From positions 1 through 6,518 of the forward strand of contig JAAXUL010000465.1 of assembly GCA_013336035.1 (NCBI GenBank): a stretch of 6,518 nucleotides of DNA, in the 5' to 3' direction. Shown here piece after piece: positions 5,469-6,518 of the stretch; the first letter of the stretch is position 1, and each line of letters begins with the position of its first letter. The notes beneath the pieces are model-generated. The model was not told the DNA's origin and did not search any database. It worked only from the letters and a program-made list of their open reading frames with translations. A program made the position numbers and the translations under genes. Source of the stretch: Chloroflexales bacterium. GTDB lineage: Bacteria; Chloroflexota; Chloroflexia; Chloroflexales; Chloroflexaceae.

Positions 5469-6494
5469 ATGAGGAACCCGTTCGTCCCGCTTCGCGCAGG
5501 CCCGCTGCTGCTCACCCTGGCGCTGCTGCTTGCGGCGTGTGGCCAGCCCGCGGCTGCGCCTCCGACGGCTGAGCCCACGGCTGTTACCGCCCCGACGACC
5601 GAGGCCGCCGCCACCGCCGCCCCAACAACCGAGGCCGCCGCCACCGCCGCCCCGGCACCCGCTAGTGGGGCCACGATCAAGATCGGCTCGAAGAACTTCA
5701 CCGAGGCGATCCTGGTCGCCGAGCTGTACGCGCAGGTGCTCGAGGCCAACGGCTTCACGGTCGAGCGCAAGTTCAACCTCGGTGCGACGCCGATCGCCCA
5801 GGCCGCCCTCGTCGGCGGTGACATCGACCTCTACCCCGAGTACACCTCCACCGGCCTGCTCGAGGTGCTCAAGGCCCAGCCCATCGCCGACGCCAAGGGC
5901 ATCCTCGAGGCCGTGCGCACGGGCTACGAGGCGCAGTTTCAGCTGACCTGGCTCGACGCCTCGCCCTTCAACAATACCAACACCTTCGCCCTGACCAAGG
6001 CCAGGGCCGATGAGCTCGGCGTCAAGACCTTCTCGGACCTGGCGGCCAAGTCGGCCGACCTGAAGCTGGGCGGCCCACCCGAGTTCCCTGAGCGCGAGGA
6101 TAACAAGGCGGTGCTGGCGGCCTACGGCTTCGACCCGAAGTTCGGGGGCGAGAACTATGTGCAGCTCGACGCTGGCAGCCTGCGCTACGAGGCCCTGACC
6201 CGCGGCGACATTGATGTGGTCGTGGCCTTCGGCACCGACGGCCAGCTCAGCGGCCTCGGGCTGACCGCACTCGAGGACGACAAGAGCGCCTACCCGATCT
6301 ACCAGATCGCCCCGGTGGTGCGCCAGGACACGCTGGCCGCCAACCCCGGCCTCGCCGAGGCCTTGAACACGCTGGCCCCCGCCCTCACCAATGCGGTGGT
6401 GTCGGGCCTGAACTGGCAGGTCGATGGCCCGGACAAGCAGGAGATCCCCGCTGTCGCGAGCGCGTTCCTGAAGGCCCAGGGTCTGATCAAGTAG
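5469..6494 (+). CDS. Betaine-type ABC substrate-binding lipoprotein (OpuBC/ProX/EgtU-like), probable (S-methyl-)ergothioneine receptor
   Basis: A 341-residue exported lipoprotein. The signal peptide has basic residues (Arg2, Arg9), a leucine-rich core (13-21) and lipobox LAAC with Cys24 as the lipidated residue. Residues 25-67 are a low-complexity Pro/Ala/Thr/Glu linker containing a duplicated APTTEAAATA. The type 2 periplasmic-binding fold begins near residue 69 with IKIGSKNFTEA, the hallmark of the OpuBC/ProX (QAT) family. It continues with ERKFNLGATPIAQAALVGGD (99-118) and DLYPEYTSTGL (120-130). Further landmarks are PFNNTNTFAL (166-175), RYEALTRGDIDVVVAFGTDG (239-258) and LEDDK (268-272). 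The family binds quaternary-ammonium compounds in an aromatic cage, and a subgroup (EgtU) binds ergothioneine. As the last complete gene of the cluster it should supply substrate to the permease just upstream. Family is certain; ligand is inferred from the neighbours. Confidence 0.9.
   Translation: MRNPFVPLRAGPLLLTLALLLAACGQPAAAPPTAEPTAVTAPTTEAAATAAPTTEAAATAAPAPASGATIKIGSKNFTEAILVAELYAQVLEANGFTVERKFNLGATPIAQAALVGGDIDLYPEYTSTGLLEVLKAQPIADAKGILEAVRTGYEAQFQLTWLDASPFNNTNTFALTKARADELGVKTFSDLAAKSADLKLGGPPEFPEREDNKAVLAAYGFDPKFGGENYVQLDAGSLRYEALTRGDIDVVVAFGTDGQLSGLGLTALEDDKSAYPIYQIAPVVRQDTLAANPGLAEALNTLAPALTNAVVSGLNWQVDGPDKQEIPAVASAFLKAQGLIK
5589..5648 (+). repeat. Tandem 30-bp repeat in the lipoprotein linker
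   Basis: Two 30-bp units (5589-5618 and 5619-5648) differ at only two third-codon positions, and both encode APTTEAAATA. They lengthen the flexible tether between the lipid anchor and the binding domain. The near identity suggests recent slippage duplication. Confidence 0.8.
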
Positions 6495-6518
6495 GCCCTG
6501 GCCGGCGGCGAGCGGCGG

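Noticed and set aside
5096..5824. 242-codon minus-strand open frame across the permease and binding-protein genes
   Set aside because: Rich in Ala/Ser/Val because it mirrors the Ala/Thr linker repeat; it crosses a gene boundary and has no family features.

Overview
The window is very GC-rich with one AT-rich pocket at about 341-370. It reads as bacterial accessory metabolism. The threonine/alanine/proline linker behind the lipobox of the last protein, and the general protein style, suggest a Chloroflexota member (Chloroflexus/Roseiflexus-like). That is an impression from sequence style, not a placement.

Layout: (1) 1-159 is the C-terminus of a cysteine synthase, closed by a strong hairpin terminator at 187-209. 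(2) 160-438 is mostly intergenic. It holds that terminator, a short minus-strand stretch resembling a decayed sugar-ABC permease, an inverted repeat, and a good sigma70-type promoter (TTGCGA-17 nt-TATAAT) at 323-351. (3) 439-6494 is a tight one-direction cluster of five genes with gaps of about 12-30 bases, each start preceded by a usable Shine-Dalgarno. They are a histidine-ammonia-lyase-family protein, a urocanase-family protein, a DUF917 / S-Me-THD-family protein, a betaine-type ABC permease and a matching substrate-binding lipoprotein. The transporter ATPase is not in the window.

At first sight this is a hutH-hutU histidine operon, but the residues argue against that. The lyase has lost the Ala-Ser-Gly triad that forms the MIO electrophile (GSVGASGDLAP of the family is GSLGMGEMAP here). 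The urocanase homologue has Ala where the family signature has the active-site Cys (FQGLPARIC is FQGLPARIA). Loss of MIO is expected when the leaving group is trimethylamine rather than ammonia, as in ergothionase. DUF917 was renamed for S-methyl-thiohydantoin desulfurase. A glycine-betaine-like uptake system suits a trimethylammonium substrate.

The best reading is an uptake-and-degradation operon for a trimethylated 2-thiohistidine, ergothioneine or more likely S-methyl-ergothioneine. The binding protein and permease import the betaine, and the lyase releases trimethylamine to give (S-methyl)thiourocanate. The urocanase homologue then hydrates this to a thiohydantoin propionate, and the DUF917 protein removes the sulfur. 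The later hydantoinase and carbamoylase steps to glutamate are not in the window and may lie downstream. The general pathway is known from biochemistry in other bacteria. What may be new here is this compact gene set with its own transporter, probably in Chloroflexota.
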